Positions 1-9,551 are shown, counted from the stretch's first letter. The stretch is DNA of 37,754 bases from MFWN01 sp964594115 (GCA_964594115.1 CAZQLD010000011.1:1-37754); one strand, 5' to 3'. The notes: generated by a model from the letters alone, not told the origin. Numbers and translations: made by a program.

Positions 1-2
1 TT

Positions 3-47
3 GGCAGTTCAACTGCTTATTATATTTATGTTGAAATAGGTACTTAA
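3..47 (+). CDS. 3' end of an upstream CDS (truncated by window edge)
   Basis: An open frame enters from the window edge and stops at 45-47, two bases before the next ATG. The readable C-terminus is GSSTAYYIYVEIGT, a beta-strand-like ending as expected for an exported protein. The 2-nt gap to the next gene resembles the tight spacing throughout this locus, so it is probably an upstream member of the same operon. Too little is visible to assign a family, and other frames also cross this stretch. Confidence 0.45.
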   Translation, partial: GSSTAYYIYVEIGT

Positions 48-49
48 AA

Positions 50-811
50 ATGAAAAATAGAAAAGCCCAACTTACAATATTTATAATAATAGCTCTAATT
101 ATAATAGTTGCTATTATCTTGATTTTTGTTATTTGGAGAAAGCCGACAATAGAAATTTCCCCTGAAACAGATCCTAAAACTTATATTGAAATATGCACAA
201 AAGATGCTACAAAACAAGCTATTGAAATTTTATCAGCACAAGGAGGAGATATAGAGCCAGAAGGGATTGTAATGTATCAAGGAAAAGAGATAGTTTATCT
301 CTGTTATAATACTAACTATTACAATCCTTGCATAAACCAAAGGCCAATGTTAATTGAACATATTAAACAAGAAATAACAGATTATATTGAGCCAAAAGTT
401 CAAGAGTGTTTCACGTCTTTAAAAAGTGAACTTGAAAAAAGAAACTATGTTGTTGATATGGGCAGTATGGAAAATAAGGATATAACAACAGAATTACAAA
501 CAAGAAAAGTCATTGTAACAGTTAATAGGAATTTTCAGATAACTAAGAATGAAGAAACAAGAAAATTTGATGAATTTAAAGCTCAAATAATCGATCCTAT
601 ATATGATTTAGCTGAGATTGGCACTGAAATAGCAAGTCAGGAAGCTAAATACTGTTATTTTAATGTAAATGGATTTAATTCAAATTATCCTAAGTTTGAA
701 GTTAGAAAAGATATGATTGATGACTCTAAAATTTATATTGTAAAAGAAAGAGCGTCAAATAAAGAGTTTAAATTTGCCACAAGAGGGTGTGTAATGCCTG
801 CTGGATTATAA
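50..811 (+). CDS. type IV pilin-like single-pass surface protein, copy 1
   Basis: A 253-residue protein with a short basic N-terminus (KNRKA), then QLTIF and about 23 hydrophobic residues (7-30), and a soluble extracytoplasmic domain. This layout resembles archaeal class III (prepilin) signals, where cleavage falls just before the hydrophobic stretch; the usual Glu at +5 is absent. The ectodomain has scattered cysteines (about residues 49, 85, 94, 120, 201, 248). It is clearly paralogous to the gene at 4436-5182: both have YIE/QECT(K/E)DATK, then QGG, then YQG near the start of the ectodomain, and matching C-termini. It ends one base before the ATG of the giant Cys-rich protein, so the two are co-translated and probably partners. 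Surface exposure is inferred from topology; function is unknown. Confidence 0.8.
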   Translation: MKNRKAQLTIFIIIALIIIVAIILIFVIWRKPTIEISPETDPKTYIEICTKDATKQAIEILSAQGGDIEPEGIVMYQGKEIVYLCYNTNYYNPCINQRPMLIEHIKQEITDYIEPKVQECFTSLKSELEKRNYVVDMGSMENKDITTELQTRKVIVTVNRNFQITKNEETRKFDEFKAQIIDPIYDLAEIGTEIASQEAKYCYFNVNGFNSNYPKFEVRKDMIDDSKIYIVKERASNKEFKFATRGCVMPAGL

Positions 812-812
812 A

Positions 813-3800
813 ATGAGATTTGATTTTAAAAAAGTTGGAAAAGAAAAAACATCAGAAGCAGGCATACAGATTTTAATATTAATCATAAGCACTTTTGCGT
901 TTGCTTATTTATTTTACTCTGCATTTCAACCAGTATCTGCACAAACAGATATTGTCCAGTGTTGCGAAAAAACTAAAGAGGGGAATGTATGCCAAGAATT
1001 TTTAATAGAAGATATTGAAGATAATTGTGAAGGAATAATTTTTCCAGGGCAGTGCAAAGACCTTTCAGACTGTAAATTAGGATGCTGTTATGATGCTGAA
1101 AGAGGAATATGCACTGCTAATTCTCCTAAAAAAACTTGCAACTTAGATGGAGGTAAATGGGTTGATGATGCTGCATGCAATAATCCCGAATGCAAACTAG
1201 GATGTTGTGTTTTAGGAACTAATACCTTATGGACAACAGAAAAAAATTGCCAGATAGAATCAGGATTTTTTGGTCTGCAGGCAGATTTCAGGCAAGAGAT
1301 TAGTTCAGAGCTTGAGTGTATATTTTTTGCTGAAAGAGATGATGAAGGAGCTTGTGTTTTAGGTAAAGAAGCAAAAACCTGTAAATTCACAACAAGAGAT
1401 GGTTGTAAAAACTCAGGAGGAAACTTTTATGAGAATATATTTTGTTCTGACTCAGGACTTGACACAGAATGTCTGCCTCATGACCACCCTGGATGTTTAG
1501 AAGGAAAAGATAGTGTTTATTGGTTTGATTCTTGTGGCAATAGAGAAGAAATAAAAGAAGAGTGCAGTGTTTTTGATGGAACTATCTGTGGTTTAAAAGG
1601 AGAAGATTATGGATGTAAGAGTATAAACTGCAATATAGAAGGGAAAATAAGGAAGAATGGTGAAAGCTGGTGTGTTTATGACGGAACCATTGGAAATGGC
1701 AAAGATCCTGCAGGAAGCAGGCACATGAAACACACATGTTTTATGGGGGAAGAGATTCTTGAGCCATGTGCTGATTTTAGAAATGAGATTTGTGTGCAGT
1801 CAGATATCGAACTTGATAATGGTGAAGTATTTTCAGAAGCTGCTTGCAGAATTAACAGATGGAGAGAGTGTATTGAAATTAACTTAGAAGAAAATCCTGA
1901 AAAGAAAAAAGAGAGATGTGAAGAAATTGTTGATTGCGAGTACAAACAAGTGAGTGTTGATAGTTATTTTAGTTTTCCTGTTTGCACTCCACACTACCCT
2001 CCTGGATTTGATTTGAAAAATCGTCCAGATGATGCAAAGATTGTTTGTGGACAGGCAACTCAAAAATGTACTGCTGTTAAAGTTAAGAAGTTAACTGGTT
2101 GGGAATGGGTTGCTAATGAAGATTGTACTAAAATGGAATTTACAGAAAAAATGAATGAATATTGTATAAGTTTAGGAGATTGCGGAGGTTATGTGAATTA
2201 TGTTGGGGAGTATGACCAAGGGTTTAGCGTTAAAGGAGCTCCGAATTCTTTATCTTCAACTATAATAAATAAATACAAGAGTTATGCAAGGCCTAATCCA
2301 AACCAAGAACCTGCTGAACCTGGAAATTTTTCAGGAATTATCTCAACTACTGCTACCGGAGATGATGGGTTTGAAAGCGGAAGAACCACTACTGGAACAA
2401 TAATTGGAAGCATAATCGGAGGGGTTGGAGGTTATGGTGTTTTTGCCGGATTAGGAGATTTTCTGTTTGAAAGACTATATATTGGAACAGGCCCTTACTC
2501 TTGGGCTCAGGCAGATCAATTTACATTTCTTGAACAAAATCCAACAGGAGGCGCAGCTTTTGGCAATGCAGTTGCATCAGGAATTGGAGCTGCAGCTGGA
2601 ACTTATGTTGCTATGAAATTACTTGGAGGAGATATGCCGGCAGATGCTGCACTTGTTATTTCTATAGTCTCATCTATTGGAGGAACTATTGCTGGAATGT
2701 CTGCTGCTGCAGGCATAGAAGGAGGGGCCTTTGGCTCTTTTTCTGGATTTGGAACAGCATTTGCAACAGCATTTGTCTGGGCAGTTATTATAGCTGCAGT
2801 AATAATAGGGGTTATGAAATTATTTGGAATAGGAAAAACAAAAAAATATATTATTGAGTATCATTGTTTGCCATGGCAGGCTCCTGTTGGAGGAAAAGAT
2901 TGTAATAAGTGTAATGGAGATATTTTCAAACCTTGTTCTGACTATAGATGCAGTAGTTTAGGACAAACATGTGAGCTTATTAATAAAGGAACAGGACAAG
3001 AATTATGTATTAATAATCCTCCTACAGATATAAGTTCTCCAAGAATAAGTCCGCTTTATGGAGAAATCACAGAAGGTTATGAATACTCTAATGTTAAAGA
3101 TACTGGTTTTGAGCTTATTGAATTTGGAGGAAAGTGCATTCCTGAATTTACTACAGTTAGTTTCGGCATAGAAACTGATAAGCCTGCACAGTGCAAAATA
3201 GGAGACTCTTCTTTACAAACCTATGATGATATGCCAGAATTTTTTGGAGGGGATAATTTATATTTGATAAACCATACAACTATATTAAATATACCAAATC
3301 CTAAAGCATTTGGAAATCAGTATAATCTTACTGATAAGGAAATAGAAGATTTAGGGGAAATCAATTATTATGTTAAGTGCAAAAGTGTGAATGGTAATGT
3401 AAATGAAGCAGCTTACACAATAAGAAGCTGTGTTAAACCAGGGCCTGACTTAACTGCTCCAAGGATTACAAATACAATTCCAAGAAATGGAGCTTATGTG
3501 GGTTATAATCAGACTGAACAAGATTTAACTGTCTGGACAAATGAGCCTGCTAGTTGCAGTTGGAGTAACCAAAATAGAGATTATGAATTAATGGAAAATA
3601 ATTTTAAATGCCAGACAGATTTTGAAGATTATGGACTATATGGCTGGCCTTGTAATACTACCCTAACTAATTTAGAAAATATATTTTATATTAAATGCCA
3701 GGATGTTTCTGAAAATAAAAACACAATGACTGAAAGCTATGTTTATAAATTAATCAAATCAGAATCTGAATTAACTATAACTGAAATTAAACCAGACAGT

Positions 3801-4334
3801 GGAAAAGAGATAGTTTCTGGAATTGAGCCTGTAACTCTTCACTTAGAAGTTTTAACTTCTGGAGGTGCAGAAAATGGAAAAGCAGAGTGTTCTTATAAAT
3901 TCAGAGAAGAAGATGTGTATATAAAATTCCTTGATACTTTCTCTGTTTCGCATAAACAAGTATTTAACCGCATTATAAGGGGGAATTATAAGATTTATAT
4001 TAAATGCCAGGATGCTGCTGGAAATATTGCAGAAACCAGTACAGAATTTAGTGTGAAAGTAGATACTTCAGCTCCAAAAATAACAAGAGTTTATTATGAT
4101 GGAAATTTGAAGATTATTACAAATGAACCTGCAGTCTGTGCTTATTCATTTACCGATACTAAATGCCAGTTTGATATTGAAAATATTACTATAGCAGAAC
4201 AAATATCAGGACAAGGAAAAGAGCACAGTACAGACTGGCAAACAGACTCAACCTATTATATTAAGTGCAAGGATATATATGAAAATCAACCTGGAAGGTG
4301 CAGCATTATTGTTAAACCATATGACATAATCTAA
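813..4334 (+). CDS. giant Cys-rich surface protein with central membrane region and Ig-like repeats, copy 1
   Basis: A 1173-residue exported protein. Residues about 18-44 are a signal peptide or anchor ending in SAQ. Residues 45-500 hold many cysteines in recurring modules, including two CKLGCC units and a GESWC.YDG..G unit. A Gly/Ala-rich strongly hydrophobic region (about 520-680) may cross the membrane several times. A QAPVGG.DC.KC module follows at about 690-740, then Ig-like beta domains starting with phrases such as APRITNTIP and APKITRVYY, each with a cysteine pair. It lies one base after a pilin-like gene. The N- and C-terminal parts match two separate genes downstream (5184-6827 and 7326-9551), so this single-chain form is a key comparison. 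I do not recognise a characterised family; envelope scaffold, adhesin or pilus-associated protein are guesses. Confidence 0.85.
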   Translation: MRFDFKKVGKEKTSEAGIQILILIISTFAFAYLFYSAFQPVSAQTDIVQCCEKTKEGNVCQEFLIEDIEDNCEGIIFPGQCKDLSDCKLGCCYDAERGICTANSPKKTCNLDGGKWVDDAACNNPECKLGCCVLGTNTLWTTEKNCQIESGFFGLQADFRQEISSELECIFFAERDDEGACVLGKEAKTCKFTTRDGCKNSGGNFYENIFCSDSGLDTECLPHDHPGCLEGKDSVYWFDSCGNREEIKEECSVFDGTICGLKGEDYGCKSINCNIEGKIRKNGESWCVYDGTIGNGKDPAGSRHMKHTCFMGEEILEPCADFRNEICVQSDIELDNGEVFSEAACRINRWRECIEINLEENPEKKKERCEEIVDCEYKQVSVDSYFSFPVCTPHYPPGFDLKNRPDDAKIVCGQATQKCTAVKVKKLTGWEWVANEDCTKMEFTEKMNEYCISLGDCGGYVNYVGEYDQGFSVKGAPNSLSSTIINKYKSYARPNPNQEPAEPGNFSGIISTTATGDDGFESGRTTTGTIIGSIIGGVGGYGVFAGLGDFLFERLYIGTGPYSWAQADQFTFLEQNPTGGAAFGNAVASGIGAAAGTYVAMKLLGGDMPADAALVISIVSSIGGTIAGMSAAAGIEGGAFGSFSGFGTAFATAFVWAVIIAAVIIGVMKLFGIGKTKKYIIEYHCLPWQAPVGGKDCNKCNGDIFKPCSDYRCSSLGQTCELINKGTGQELCINNPPTDISSPRISPLYGEITEGYEYSNVKDTGFELIEFGGKCIPEFTTVSFGIETDKPAQCKIGDSSLQTYDDMPEFFGGDNLYLINHTTILNIPNPKAFGNQYNLTDKEIEDLGEINYYVKCKSVNGNVNEAAYTIRSCVKPGPDLTAPRITNTIPRNGAYVGYNQTEQDLTVWTNEPASCSWSNQNRDYELMENNFKCQTDFEDYGLYGWPCNTTLTNLENIFYIKCQDVSENKNTMTESYVYKLIKSESELTITEIKPDSGKEIVSGIEPVTLHLEVLTSGGAENGKAECSYKFREEDVYIKFLDTFSVSHKQVFNRIIRGNYKIYIKCQDAAGNIAETSTEFSVKVDTSAPKITRVYYDGNLKIITNEPAVCAYSFTDTKCQFDIENITIAEQISGQGKEHSTDWQTDSTYYIKCKDIYENQPGRCSIIVKPYDII

Positions 4335-4373
4335 AAATTTATAAGTTAGCTTTTCTTCTTAAAAAGAAGAAAA
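4335..4373 (+). promoter_or_regulatory. TATA box and initiation-region inverted repeat before copy-2 cassette
   Basis: AATTTATAAG at about 4336-4345 is a good archaeal TATA box. A 10-bp perfect inverted repeat follows (TTTTCTTCTT at 4351-4360, AAGAAGAAAA at 4364-4373, 3-nt loop), where transcription of the copy-2 cassette should start. It could be an operator, a 5' mRNA hairpin, or a terminator for the giant gene ending at 4334. Confidence 0.45.
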
Positions 4374-4435
4374 CTTGGTAAAAGAAGAACTAAATTAGAA
4401 AAAAATTGAAAATGAGAAAAAGAGAGAAAAAGAGG

Positions 4436-5182
4436 ATGAATAAGAAGGGGCAGTTGACAGTATTTATAATAATAGCAATTGTGATTGTGGTTGTTTTATT
4501 AATTTTGTTTTTTCCTAGCCTTAAGGTCCTAGTATCAGGTCCTGAAGCATCAGATTATATTCAAGAATGCACAGAAGATGCGACAAAAGAGGTGCTTGAA
4601 AAAATAAGTTTACAAGGAGGAAGTTTAGAACCTGAAAATTATATTCTATATCAGGGTAATAAGATAGAATATGCTTGCTATACTCCTGAATATTATAAAA
4701 AATGCACAATGCAAAAACCTTTTTTAAAGCAAGACATTGAATCAGAAATAACAAATTATATAGAACCAAGAGTTAAACAGTGTCTTGCAGATTTAAAATC
4801 ACAGCTTGAAAAAAGAGGCTCTTCAGTATCTTTACAGGGTACAGAAATTGAAACATCAATAGTCCCAAATTCAATTTTAATCACAATAAAGGCTCCTATA
4901 ACTGTAACAAAAGAGTCTTCGGCAAGTTTTGAGAATTTTAGAGTAAATATTCCCAGCCAGTTGTATGAATTAACTATGCTTTCTTCAAGTATTGCAAATC
5001 ATGAAGCAAGATATGGGGATTCTGACAGTTTAACTTATATGATATACTACCCAGATATTAAAGTAGAAAAAAAAGAGCTTGACGAAGGAAGAGTTTATAT
5101 TTTGACACATAAACCAACAAATGAGAAATTTATGTTTGCATCAAGAAGCATTGCCTGGCCACCAGGATATGTGGGAGTTTAA
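4436..5182 (+). CDS. type IV pilin-like single-pass surface protein, copy 2
   Basis: A 248-residue paralogue of the protein at 50-811. The N-terminus MNKKGQLTVF followed by about 23 hydrophobic residues is a class III/prepilin-like signal. I chose the ATG at 4436 because it gives the short basic leader seen in copy 1; an upstream ATG at 4412 would add eight mostly basic residues and cannot be excluded. The ectodomain repeats the copy-1 pattern: YIQECTEDATKEVL, then QGG, YQGNKI and CY, and a shared LEKRG region. It ends one base before the ATG of the Cys-rich gene at 5184, the same junction as in copy 1, which supports duplication of the whole two-gene cassette. Confidence 0.8.
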   Translation: MNKKGQLTVFIIIAIVIVVVLLILFFPSLKVLVSGPEASDYIQECTEDATKEVLEKISLQGGSLEPENYILYQGNKIEYACYTPEYYKKCTMQKPFLKQDIESEITNYIEPRVKQCLADLKSQLEKRGSSVSLQGTEIETSIVPNSILITIKAPITVTKESSASFENFRVNIPSQLYELTMLSSSIANHEARYGDSDSLTYMIYYPDIKVEKKELDEGRVYILTHKPTNEKFMFASRSIAWPPGYVGV

Positions 5183-5183
5183 A

Positions 5184-6827
5184 ATGAAAAACAATATAAT
5201 AAAAACAAAAGCATATTTGCAGATTACAATACTAATAGTATCTTTATTTATATTTTTGTTCTTGCTGTCAGACTTTGCTTTGGTCTCTGCTCAACAAGCT
5301 GATTATTGCTGTGAAAAAACAGATTATGGAGCCTGGTGTATGAATGCTCCAGAAGAAAATTGTGATGATAATTACAGAAAAACACCAACAAGTTGTGACG
5401 CAACCTCTTTTTGCAGACAGGGGTGTTGTTATGAAAGTCAAGAAGGATTATGTATGGAAAATACCCCTCAAAGAGTTTGTGATGAAAAAAAAGGTACTTG
5501 GTCTGATAATGCTGAATGTGATATAGCTCAGTGTAAATTAGGGTGTTGTGTTTTAGACAATCAAGCAGCTTTTGTTACATTAACCAGATGTAAAAGATTA
5601 AGTGGCTTTTATGGATTAGAAACAAACTTCAGACTTGACGTAGGAAATGAGGTTGCATGTATTGCTGTAGCTCAGGCTCAGGACAGAGGAGCTTGTGTTT
5701 TTGAAGAAGAGTTCACAAAAACTTGCAAGTTTACAACAAGAGAGGCTTGCAAAAATATAGGCTCAACAGGTAATATGACTGAATCTGAATTTTACAAAGA
5801 TTATTTATGTTCTGCTGAAGAGCTTGGAACAGTCTGTGGCAGAAGTTCTGAAACAACCTGTATTGAAGGAAAAGATGAGGTTTATTTTAAAGATACTTGC
5901 GGCAATCCAGCTAATATTTATGATGCTTCAAGACAAAATGACCCATTATATTGGAAAAAAGTTTTAGGAAAAGATGAGAGTTGTGGATTTGGGGGTAATA
6001 ATGCTAACAGTAAAAGTTGCGGAAATTGTGACTATTATCTTGGCTCTTTGTGCAAAGAATCAGACAGATTGCAACAGCCAACATATGGAGATTATATTTG
6101 CCAGGATTTGAATTGTTATGGCACTTCAGATGGAAAAGACCATAGACATGGTGAAAGCTGGTGCAGTTATGATGGGAATACAGGAGAAGGAAGAGATGCT
6201 GTAGGAAGCAGGCATGTAAGGCATATTTGTGTTGCTGGAGAAGAATTATTAGAGCCTTGTGCAGATTTTAGACAAAAAGTTTGTCTGGAAAGCGAGACAG
6301 AAACTTCTGCAGGAACATTTACAGAAGCAGCATGCATAGTTAATAGATGGAAAGACTGTAAGGAACAAGATGAACAAGAGGATTGTGAAAATACAGATAA
6401 AAGAGATTGTTTCTGGATAGAAGGTGCAAGTTTTATAGGAACAACTGAAGGAAATACAGGTGAATCAGGAGGAGTTGCAGGTGTAGTTCAGGGCGGAAAT
6501 GCCTGTGTTCCAAATGTTCCTCCAGGATTAAAGTTCTGGGAAGAAGGTGAAAGTGAGGGAATTTGCAGTGTAGCAAGTGCACAGTGCATAGTTACATATG
6601 AAAAAGGATTATTTGGAAGCAAAAATTGCATTGAAAATTGTGAATGCTTGGAAGATGGATGGGCACAAAAAATGAACCAGGTTTGCACATCTATTGGAGA
6701 TTGCGGAGGTTATGTGAATTATGTTGGAAAATTTGCAGGAGATGGTTATGAATGGAAAATAGGGGGAAACAAAAAAACACTAGGTAAAGGAATAATTGAT
6801 TCAATTAAAAATCAAGCAGGAGTATGA
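5184..6827 (+). CDS. Cys-rich surface protein equivalent to the N-terminal half of the giant protein
   Basis: A 547-residue exported protein starting at the ATG one base after the upstream stop. The signal peptide or anchor (about residues 10-35) ends SAQQ, followed by CCEKTDYG, two (Q/L)GCC modules, TCKFTTREACKN, and a GESWCSYDGNTGEGRD module. Each has a counterpart in residues 45-500 of the giant protein at 813-4334. The match ends at DCGGYVNYVGKF, just before the giant protein's membrane region, and here the frame stops soon after (SIKNQAGV). This is the N-terminal half as an independent gene, with its C-terminal half at 7326-9551. The clean end and new promoter downstream argue for a real gene split, not a sequencing error. 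Molecular function unknown. Confidence 0.8.
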   Translation: MKNNIIKTKAYLQITILIVSLFIFLFLLSDFALVSAQQADYCCEKTDYGAWCMNAPEENCDDNYRKTPTSCDATSFCRQGCCYESQEGLCMENTPQRVCDEKKGTWSDNAECDIAQCKLGCCVLDNQAAFVTLTRCKRLSGFYGLETNFRLDVGNEVACIAVAQAQDRGACVFEEEFTKTCKFTTREACKNIGSTGNMTESEFYKDYLCSAEELGTVCGRSSETTCIEGKDEVYFKDTCGNPANIYDASRQNDPLYWKKVLGKDESCGFGGNNANSKSCGNCDYYLGSLCKESDRLQQPTYGDYICQDLNCYGTSDGKDHRHGESWCSYDGNTGEGRDAVGSRHVRHICVAGEELLEPCADFRQKVCLESETETSAGTFTEAACIVNRWKDCKEQDEQEDCENTDKRDCFWIEGASFIGTTEGNTGESGGVAGVVQGGNACVPNVPPGLKFWEEGESEGICSVASAQCIVTYEKGLFGSKNCIENCECLEDGWAQKMNQVCTSIGDCGGYVNYVGKFAGDGYEWKIGGNKKTLGKGIIDSIKNQAGV

Positions 6828-6861
6828 TTTATATTAACTTAATAATGGTAACAAAACACAA

Positions 6862-6879
6862 GGTTTATAAATATATAAA
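6862..6879 (+). promoter_or_regulatory. TATA box for the inserted lipoprotein-like gene
   Basis: GGTTTATAAATATATAAA ends about 19 nt before the ATG at 6898, the spacing expected for a leaderless archaeal transcript. It gives the inserted gene its own promoter between the two halves of the split surface protein. Confidence 0.55.
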
Positions 6880-6897
6880 ACTTAATAAAATAAGAAA

Positions 6898-7269
6898 ATG
6901 AGCTTAAAAGAAAGAATATTAAGAACAGGAGTTGCAATTGGAATTGGATTAGGTAGTTTGTTTTATGGCGGATGTGAAAGTATGAAAGAATCTGACTTCA
7001 CGGCTTTAGGTATAGCTGGCCATGCTATGGGTGCAAAAACTCCTCAACAAGCTCAAGCTGGATATTATTTATCAGAATTTGCAAGAGAATCTGGAAGAAG
7101 ACAGCATGAGAAAGGTGTTGCAAGAGAGGGGAGAAGCGAGACGAGAATCTATATAATATATCAAAATGGGCAACCTGTGAATGTTATAGATAATGATAAT
7201 CATTCTCCGGAAAACAAAGAACCCCATATAATATATCAAGATGGACAACCTGTGAATGTTATTCCATAA
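6898..7269 (+). CDS. small lipoprotein-like exported protein inserted between split halves
   Basis: A 123-residue protein with a basic start (MSLKERILR), a hydrophobic stretch (10-24) and FYGGC at about residue 26, an imperfect lipobox that could anchor it by a lipid. The mature part has a Gly/Ala stretch (TALGIAGHAMGAKTPQQAQA), then charged sequence. The C-terminus carries two copies of IIYQ(N/D)GQPVNVI, 25 codons apart. It has its own TATA box and sits between the N- and C-terminal genes of the split paralogue, suggesting later insertion. No family recognised; lipidation is inferred from one motif. Confidence 0.6.
   Translation: MSLKERILRTGVAIGIGLGSLFYGGCESMKESDFTALGIAGHAMGAKTPQQAQAGYYLSEFARESGRRQHEKGVAREGRSETRIYIIYQNGQPVNVIDNDNHSPENKEPHIIYQDGQPVNVIP
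7151..7262 (+). repeat. in-frame 37-bp direct repeat (two copies, offset 75 bp)
   Basis: Copies at 7151-7187 and 7226-7262 differ at two positions. They encode the duplicated IIYQ(N/D)GQPVNVI unit at the C-terminus of the lipoprotein-like protein. The near-perfect DNA identity suggests a recent duplication. Confidence 0.75.
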
Positions 7270-7325
7270 AGTTATATTCATTTAAAAATATAAGAATGTC
7301 AAACAAAAAAAGAGGAAAAGAGAGG

Positions 7326-9551
7326 ATGAAAACGTATTTCATAATTGTGAATTTAGTTATTGCTATGTTTGCTTTTAGTTGGATAGTGAGTGCGCGACTA
7401 CCTGAACAACAACCTATTTCAGGAAGTTTTGAAGTTACTACGGAATCTGGAATTTTAACAAAATATATTGCTTCAAAAGAAATCACGATTATTGATGATG
7501 TAACTAAAGAAACCATAACAACAATTTCAAAAGGAAAAATCTTCGCTCTTAGTAAGGATGGTAGTATCTTAATAAAAGAAAGTGGAAAAGATATAATAAT
7601 AAACGCGGATAAAGTCCAAGGGTATATTAATGACAAAACTTTAAAAATATATCAAGAACCAGCCTCATCACCCCTTGCAAGATTGTTGGGTGCTACTAAA
7701 GGAACCTTTTGGGATGCTGCCCTTACAGGTGTCCAATATGCAGCAATATGGTATGGAATTGGGCAGATGGTTGGAAGCTTTGCTGGAATGGAAAAGAAAC
7801 AGACACAAGCTGTTTCTGCAGCACTTGCTGCAGGTGCTTTTACTTATGAGCTTTTGGCAAAGACAAAAGCATGGGATATTGGGAGAGGAATTTTTGTTGA
7901 ACCTGGAAAAGGTGTCTGGGGAACCAGAATCGGAGCATTAGGAACAGGAATTATTGTTACTGCAATTGTTTTTGCAATTATGTATAAAGAAGAGTCAACA
8001 GAAATAGTTGAGTTTAACTGTCAGCCATGGCAGGCACCTGTTGGAGGAGGAGATTGTGAAAAATGCAATGATGGGGAGTGCAGTGAGTATAGATGTAAGA
8101 GTTTAGGACAGAGTTGTCAGTTATTAAATGCAGGCAGTGAAGAAGAAAAATGTGACTGGGTTAATCCTAGAGATACTAAAAGCCCGGGAATCTCTCCTTG
8201 GGAGGAGGTTTTAACAGAGGGTTATAAATACGAAGATGTAAGAGTAAGGCCTCCAGGAGATGGAGAAGAGCCAGGAAGAATGAGGATAGTAAAAGAAGGA
8301 AAAGCAGATGGATGCGTTGATGCTTTTACTCCTCTTGAATTTGGGATTATCACTACTGGACCAGACGGAGAATCTGAGCCAGCACAATGTAAAATTGATT
8401 ATAATCATACTCTTAAATTTGATGATATGGCTTTTTATTTTGGAGATTCAAACATGTATAGATACAATCACTCACAAACATTAGTCCTTCCAAGTCCTTC
8501 AGCTATCCAAGAAGCTGCTCCTGAACTTCAGCATGATGGGACATACACCTTATATGCAAGATGCAGAGATGCAAATGGAAATGAAAATGTTGATGAGTTT
8601 GCAATAAGATTCTGTGTTGATAAAGGGCCAGATACAACTCCTCCAAAAATTGAAGGAACAAGTATAGGAAATGGTATGCCTGTGAAATATAATCAAACAG
8701 CTGTTGAGTTAGATGTTTATGTTAATGAACCTTCTGACTGTAAATGGAGCAGAGAAGACAGAAGTTATAATAATATGGAAAATTCAATGACTTGCAGCAA
8801 TAATATCTGGGAAATGAATAATAATCTGGTTTATACATGTAAGACAACCCTCACTGGCATAAAAGACAGGGTAGAGAATAAGTTTTACTTTAGGTGCAAG
8901 GATCAGCCTAAGGCAAATGAAAGTGAGAGAAATGTTAATCAAGAAAGTTATCTTTTTGTTCTTGTCGGAACAGAACCTTTAAATATTATAGGTGTAAAGC
9001 CAAATGGAACTATTTATGGTTCAACACCTGTTGTTTCTGTTAATATTGAAGTAGAGACAGCAAATGGCTATAAGAACGGAGAAGCTGTTTGTTCTTATGG
9101 TGAGACTGGTGAGGAAAAGGATTGGATTGAGTTTTATGAGACGGGTGCAGAAATGCATAGACAGAGACTAGATTTAACAGAAGGAGATTATAAGTATTAC
9201 ATTAAGTGTGTTGACCTCGGAGGCAATAGAGATAATAATTTCACAGAATTTAGTGTTAAAGTGGATAATGAAGCTCCGGTTATTGCAAGAGTATACAGAG
9301 AAAATGAATTATTGAAAATAATAACAACAGAGGATTCTGAATGCAGGTACAGCAGTCAGTCTTGTAATTTTAAGTTTGAAGATGGAATAGATATGCCTTA
9401 TGCAAATCAAACAGAGCATGTAGCAGAATGGAAAACAGACTCAACCTATTATATCAGATGTTCTGATGAATATGGAAATATGGCTCTGCCTAACAGCTGC
9501 TCTCTTATTGTAAGACCTTATGATGTTGTAGAACAAAAGGTTGAGGATTGA
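7326..9551 (+). CDS. surface protein equivalent to the C-terminal half of the giant protein
   Basis: A 741-residue exported protein. I chose ATG 7326 because it gives a clean signal peptide (MKTYFIIVNLVIAMFAFSWIVSA) and follows a purine-rich AGAGAGG; ATG 7296 lies almost on the AT-rich promoter-like sequence near 7280. Residues about 25-120 are a new beta-rich domain absent from the copy-1 giant protein. A hydrophobic region follows (about 130-220), then the shared (P)WQAPVGG.DCEKC module and Ig-like domains with cysteine pairs and NEPS/TTEDS motifs. The ending STYYIRCSDEYGN with VRPYDVV matches the giant protein's ending STYYIKC with VKPYDII. With 5184-6827 it reconstructs the giant architecture in two chains, so the products probably associate at the cell surface. 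Confidence 0.8.
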   Translation: MKTYFIIVNLVIAMFAFSWIVSARLPEQQPISGSFEVTTESGILTKYIASKEITIIDDVTKETITTISKGKIFALSKDGSILIKESGKDIIINADKVQGYINDKTLKIYQEPASSPLARLLGATKGTFWDAALTGVQYAAIWYGIGQMVGSFAGMEKKQTQAVSAALAAGAFTYELLAKTKAWDIGRGIFVEPGKGVWGTRIGALGTGIIVTAIVFAIMYKEESTEIVEFNCQPWQAPVGGGDCEKCNDGECSEYRCKSLGQSCQLLNAGSEEEKCDWVNPRDTKSPGISPWEEVLTEGYKYEDVRVRPPGDGEEPGRMRIVKEGKADGCVDAFTPLEFGIITTGPDGESEPAQCKIDYNHTLKFDDMAFYFGDSNMYRYNHSQTLVLPSPSAIQEAAPELQHDGTYTLYARCRDANGNENVDEFAIRFCVDKGPDTTPPKIEGTSIGNGMPVKYNQTAVELDVYVNEPSDCKWSREDRSYNNMENSMTCSNNIWEMNNNLVYTCKTTLTGIKDRVENKFYFRCKDQPKANESERNVNQESYLFVLVGTEPLNIIGVKPNGTIYGSTPVVSVNIEVETANGYKNGEAVCSYGETGEEKDWIEFYETGAEMHRQRLDLTEGDYKYYIKCVDLGGNRDNNFTEFSVKVDNEAPVIARVYRENELLKIITTEDSECRYSSQSCNFKFEDGIDMPYANQTEHVAEWKTDSTYYIRCSDEYGNMALPNSCSLIVRPYDVVEQKVED

